Below, in pieces: positions 62,193 to 64,000 of a DNA stretch of 64,000 nucleotides (within the stretch, counting starts at the first letter, position 1; the number at the start of each line of letters is the position of its first letter). Location: contig JAUIMC010000004.1 in assembly GCA_030433215.1 (NCBI GenBank), positions 186,001-250,000 of the forward strand, given 5' to 3'. The translations under genes and the position numbers were made by a program. The notes under the pieces are model-generated. The model had not been told where the DNA came from. It did not search any database and was given only the letters and a program-made list of their open reading frames with translations. The stretch comes from Alphaproteobacteria bacterium. GTDB taxonomy: Bacteria > Pseudomonadota > Alphaproteobacteria > Caulobacterales > Parvularculaceae.

Positions 62193-63206
62193 ATGAAAAA
62201 ATATGTTTTGAAAGCGGGCTCGACCTCGCTCGACAGCCTTGTCAGCATCGAATGCGACACCCCGCAGGTGAAAGCCCATGATGTGCTGATCCGGGTTCAC
62301 GCCTGCTCCTTGAACTTCCGCGACCAGGCGGTCGTCACCGGCAATTATTTCGGCGGCGTCCTCACCGAAGACACGGTGCCGCTCTCCGACGGCGCCGGCG
62401 AAGTGGTCGCGGTCGGCGACGAAGTATCGGAATTCAAGGTCGGCGACCGCGTTGCGGGCCTGTTCTTCCAGAACTGGCATGACGGCCCCCCGAACCCTAC
62501 CGCCGGACCGGCGCTCGGCGCGTCCGGCTGCGACGGCATGCTCGCCGAATATGTCTGCCTGCATGAAAAAGGCGTCACCAAGATCCCCGACAGCCTCACC
62601 TATGAAGAAGCCTCGACCCTGCCTTGCGCGGGCGTCACGGCCTGGAACGCGCTGATGTGCGGGCGCAACCCGATCAGGGCGGGCGATTGCGTCTGCGTCC
62701 TCGGCACCGGCGGCGTCTCGATGATCGGGCTCGGCATCGCGCACGCCGCGGGCGCCCATGTGGTTGTCACGTCGTCGTCCGACGAAAAGCTCGAGCGCGC
62801 GAAAAAGCTCGGCGCGGCGGCGGGCGTCAATTACAAGTCGACGCCGGAATGGGGCCCGGCGGTCGCAGCGGCGAGCAATCGCGGCGGCGCCGATGTCGTG
62901 GTCGAGGTCGGCGGCGCCGGCACGCTCGCCCAGTCCATGCAGGCGGTGAATTTCAACGGCGAGATCGCGCTTATCGGCGTCTTGACGCGCGACGGCGATA
63001 CAACCCCGCATCCCCTGATGCTGAAAGGCGCAAGCATTCGCGGCATCTTCGTCGGCAACAAGGCGATGACGCAGGATTTGGCAGCCGCCATCGACGTCAA
63101 CGGCGTGAAGCCGCCCATCGACAAGGTCTTCCCCTATGAAGACGCCGCCGAAGCCTTCCGCCATCAGCAGACGGGCGCCTTCGGGAAAGTGGTGATTAAG
63201 CTTTAG
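62193..63206 (+). CDS. Zinc-type alcohol dehydrogenase/quinone oxidoreductase family protein
   Basis: 337-residue MDR-superfamily oxidoreductase. The GroES-like domain has VRVHACSLNFRDQAVVTGNY and VPLSDGAGEVVAVGDEVSEF. The NAD(P) motif is GTGGVSMIGLGIAHAAGAHV. NFRDQAV replaces the catalytic-zinc Cys motif, and the structural-zinc Cys cluster is absent, so it is of the zinc-independent quinone-oxidoreductase type. The open frame starts earlier at a TTG, but ATG at 62193 is the normal start (MKKYVLKAGS). It follows the LysR gene on the same strand and may belong to the same catabolic locus, reducing an enone or oxidising an alcohol. Confidence 0.9.
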   Translation: MKKYVLKAGSTSLDSLVSIECDTPQVKAHDVLIRVHACSLNFRDQAVVTGNYFGGVLTEDTVPLSDGAGEVVAVGDEVSEFKVGDRVAGLFFQNWHDGPPNPTAGPALGASGCDGMLAEYVCLHEKGVTKIPDSLTYEEASTLPCAGVTAWNALMCGRNPIRAGDCVCVLGTGGVSMIGLGIAHAAGAHVVVTSSSDEKLERAKKLGAAAGVNYKSTPEWGPAVAAASNRGGADVVVEVGGAGTLAQSMQAVNFNGEIALIGVLTRDGDTTPHPLMLKGASIRGIFVGNKAMTQDLAAAIDVNGVKPPIDKVFPYEDAAEAFRHQQTGAFGKVVIKL

Positions 63207-63241
63207 GGCGCGTACACATTAATATGATGGTCGTACGAGCC

Positions 63242-63514
63242 TCATTCGTTTGAGGGTGAACTAGGCGTGTCTGGAATTTCGGTGGCAGCGGGTAATCGTT
63301 TTTTGGCTATTGAAATCGCCCATTCAAGTAATTCAACCGGGATGTCCTGTTTGAATGCGTTAAGCGACATTTTTTGGGTGAGGTCAGAATAGAAAAATTC
63401 AAAAAGTGCGTTTTTATCGCCTGGCTTCTCAGCCACTTCTAGATACATGCCATCACGATCAACATCACTGCCAACAGTATAAACGTATTCGACCCCATTA
63501 AGCTTGAATGGCAT
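63242..63514 (-). CDS. Low-G+C hypothetical protein
   Basis: 90-residue protein that I do not recognise. It is strand-rich at first (MPFKLNGVEYVYTVGSDVDR) and helical after (LLEWAISIAKKRLPAATEIP). Composition is unlike the surroundings: 21 of 60 bases are G/C in 63361-63420. No ribosome site is clearly better than the ATG used. A REP pair lies just upstream. Likely a recent insertion; expression is not certain. Confidence 0.5.
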   Translation of the reverse strand: MPFKLNGVEYVYTVGSDVDRDGMYLEVAEKPGDKNALFEFFYSDLTQKMSLNAFKQDIPVELLEWAISIAKKRLPAATEIPDTPSSPSNE

Positions 63515-63534
63515 CTATTGTCCTTTCGTCGCCT

Positions 63535-63631
63535 CCCCACGCTTTAAGCGTGGGGCCCAGCTCCCAACCTTACCGCAACTCCAGCGCGTAAAGACCATTC
63601 AGGAGATGGGCGCCACGGTCGAGCCGTGGCG
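63535..63631. repeat. Pair of REP-like palindromes
   Basis: Unit 1 (63535-63555) is CCCCACGC-N5-GCGTGGGG followed by CCCAG. Unit 2 (63611-63631) is CGCCACGG-N5-CCGTGGCG, preceded by ATGGG where CTGG would be expected. The arms of unit 1 equal those at 29796 and 51583. Confidence 0.75.
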
Positions 63632-63657
63632 AGTCGCAAGTTGCAAGCGTTGAGCGC

Positions 63658-64000
63658 CTAATTCACTGACCTGCCCGCGCCGCCCCAGAACGGTTCGCGC
63701 AGTTTCTTCTTGTCCATCTTGCCCACGGGCGTCCTCGGAATGGCGTCGATGAAATGCACGGCCTTGGGCGCTTTCACCGAGCCGATGCGCGCCTTGGCGT
63801 GGGCGATGATCGTCTCCGCGTCGATCTCGGCGCCGTCGCGCTTAACCACCATGGCCGTCACCTGCTCGCCCCATTTCTCGTGCGGCACGCCGATGACCGC
63901 GCATTCGGCGACTTCGGCGAGCTCCATCACCGCATCTTCGACTTCAGCCGAGAAAACGTTGAAACCGCCGGAGACGATCATGTCCTTCTTGCGGTCGACA
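63658..64000 (-). CDS. AMP-dependent acyl-CoA ligase, C-terminal part (5' end outside window)
   Basis: The C-terminal domain of an acyl/aryl-CoA synthetase, open to the window edge. DRKKDMIVSGGFNVFSAEVE is the hinge and A8-like motif. VAECAVIGVPHEKWGEQVTA, KAPKAVHFIDAIPRTPVGKM and the catalytic A10 Lys in PVGKMDKKKLREPF follow. These enzymes activate a carboxylate with ATP to the CoA thioester. The N-terminal part lies beyond base 64000. It is near the carboxylation locus but on the opposite strand to the oxidoreductase; it could act on a carboxylated product of that pathway, by inference only. Confidence 0.93.
   Translation of the reverse strand, partial: VDRKKDMIVSGGFNVFSAEVEDAVMELAEVAECAVIGVPHEKWGEQVTAMVVKRDGAEIDAETIIAHAKARIGSVKAPKAVHFIDAIPRTPVGKMDKKKLREPFWGGAGRSVN

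Overview
This window comes from a high-G+C alphaproteobacterial chromosome. The order fabD-fabG-acpP-fabF-mltG-yicC-gmk, the dnaG-rpoD pair, divergent yqeY/carA, rpsF-rpsR-rplI followed by dnaB, and a DnaG with a degenerate zinc finger all fit Alphaproteobacteria. A marine or aquatic lineage near Parvularculaceae/Hyphomonadaceae is my best guess, by inference only. I see no rRNA, tRNA, CRISPR array or intact insertion sequence.

Layout. 1-5 kb: the end of katG, a small lipoprotein, and a large receptor-channel fusion (TAXI-type periplasmic binding domain + pore-loop membrane unit + two RCK domains). 4.9-8.4 kb: gene remnants (a copy of the rpoD 3' end and the tail of a lost VPLPA-CTERM protein) beside an intact 969-residue exosortase-type surface protein. 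8.4-14.4 kb: housekeeping rpoD, dnaG and bipA. 14.4-18.8 kb: an FAD monooxygenase and a GT2/GtrA-fusion pair. 18.8-29.8 kb: yqeY, carA, carB and greA, with carA and carB separated by about 5 kb of unrelated genes. The first of these is an AT-rich gene whose start overlaps the carA stop codon. 30-36.3 kb: the fatty-acid synthesis/cell-wall operon ending in gmk. 36.5-40.6 kb: a glycosyltransferase, rpsF-rpsR-rplI and dnaB. 40.6-51.3 kb: RidA, a di-haem peroxidase-like lipoprotein, alr-mlaE-mlaF-fkbM, two NTF2-like proteins, an RNA ligase-like 2H protein, an O-methyltransferase and guaA.

51.8-61 kb holds the most coherent accessory unit. It is an eight-gene minus-strand operon encoding a two-protein PEP-synthase-like phosphotransferase without the pyruvate-binding barrel, a biotin carboxyl carrier protein, a biotin carboxylase, an oxaloacetate-decarboxylase-type carboxyltransferase, a HAD phosphatase, an ACMSD-type amidohydrolase and an SDR. 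A LysR regulator is transcribed divergently, followed by a zinc-type/quinone oxidoreductase and, at the window edge, an acyl-CoA ligase. I infer a phosphorylate-then-carboxylate catabolic route for a phenol- or ketone-like substrate, by analogy with two-subunit phenylphosphate synthase.

Intergenic DNA is rich in repeats: REP-like palindromes next to a CCAG/CTGG tetranucleotide and usually in facing pairs, two copies of an about 105-bp MITE-like element whose ends are the two halves of a parS site, and two copies of a repeat centred on a 34-bp palindrome. All readings were made by eye; no database search was run.
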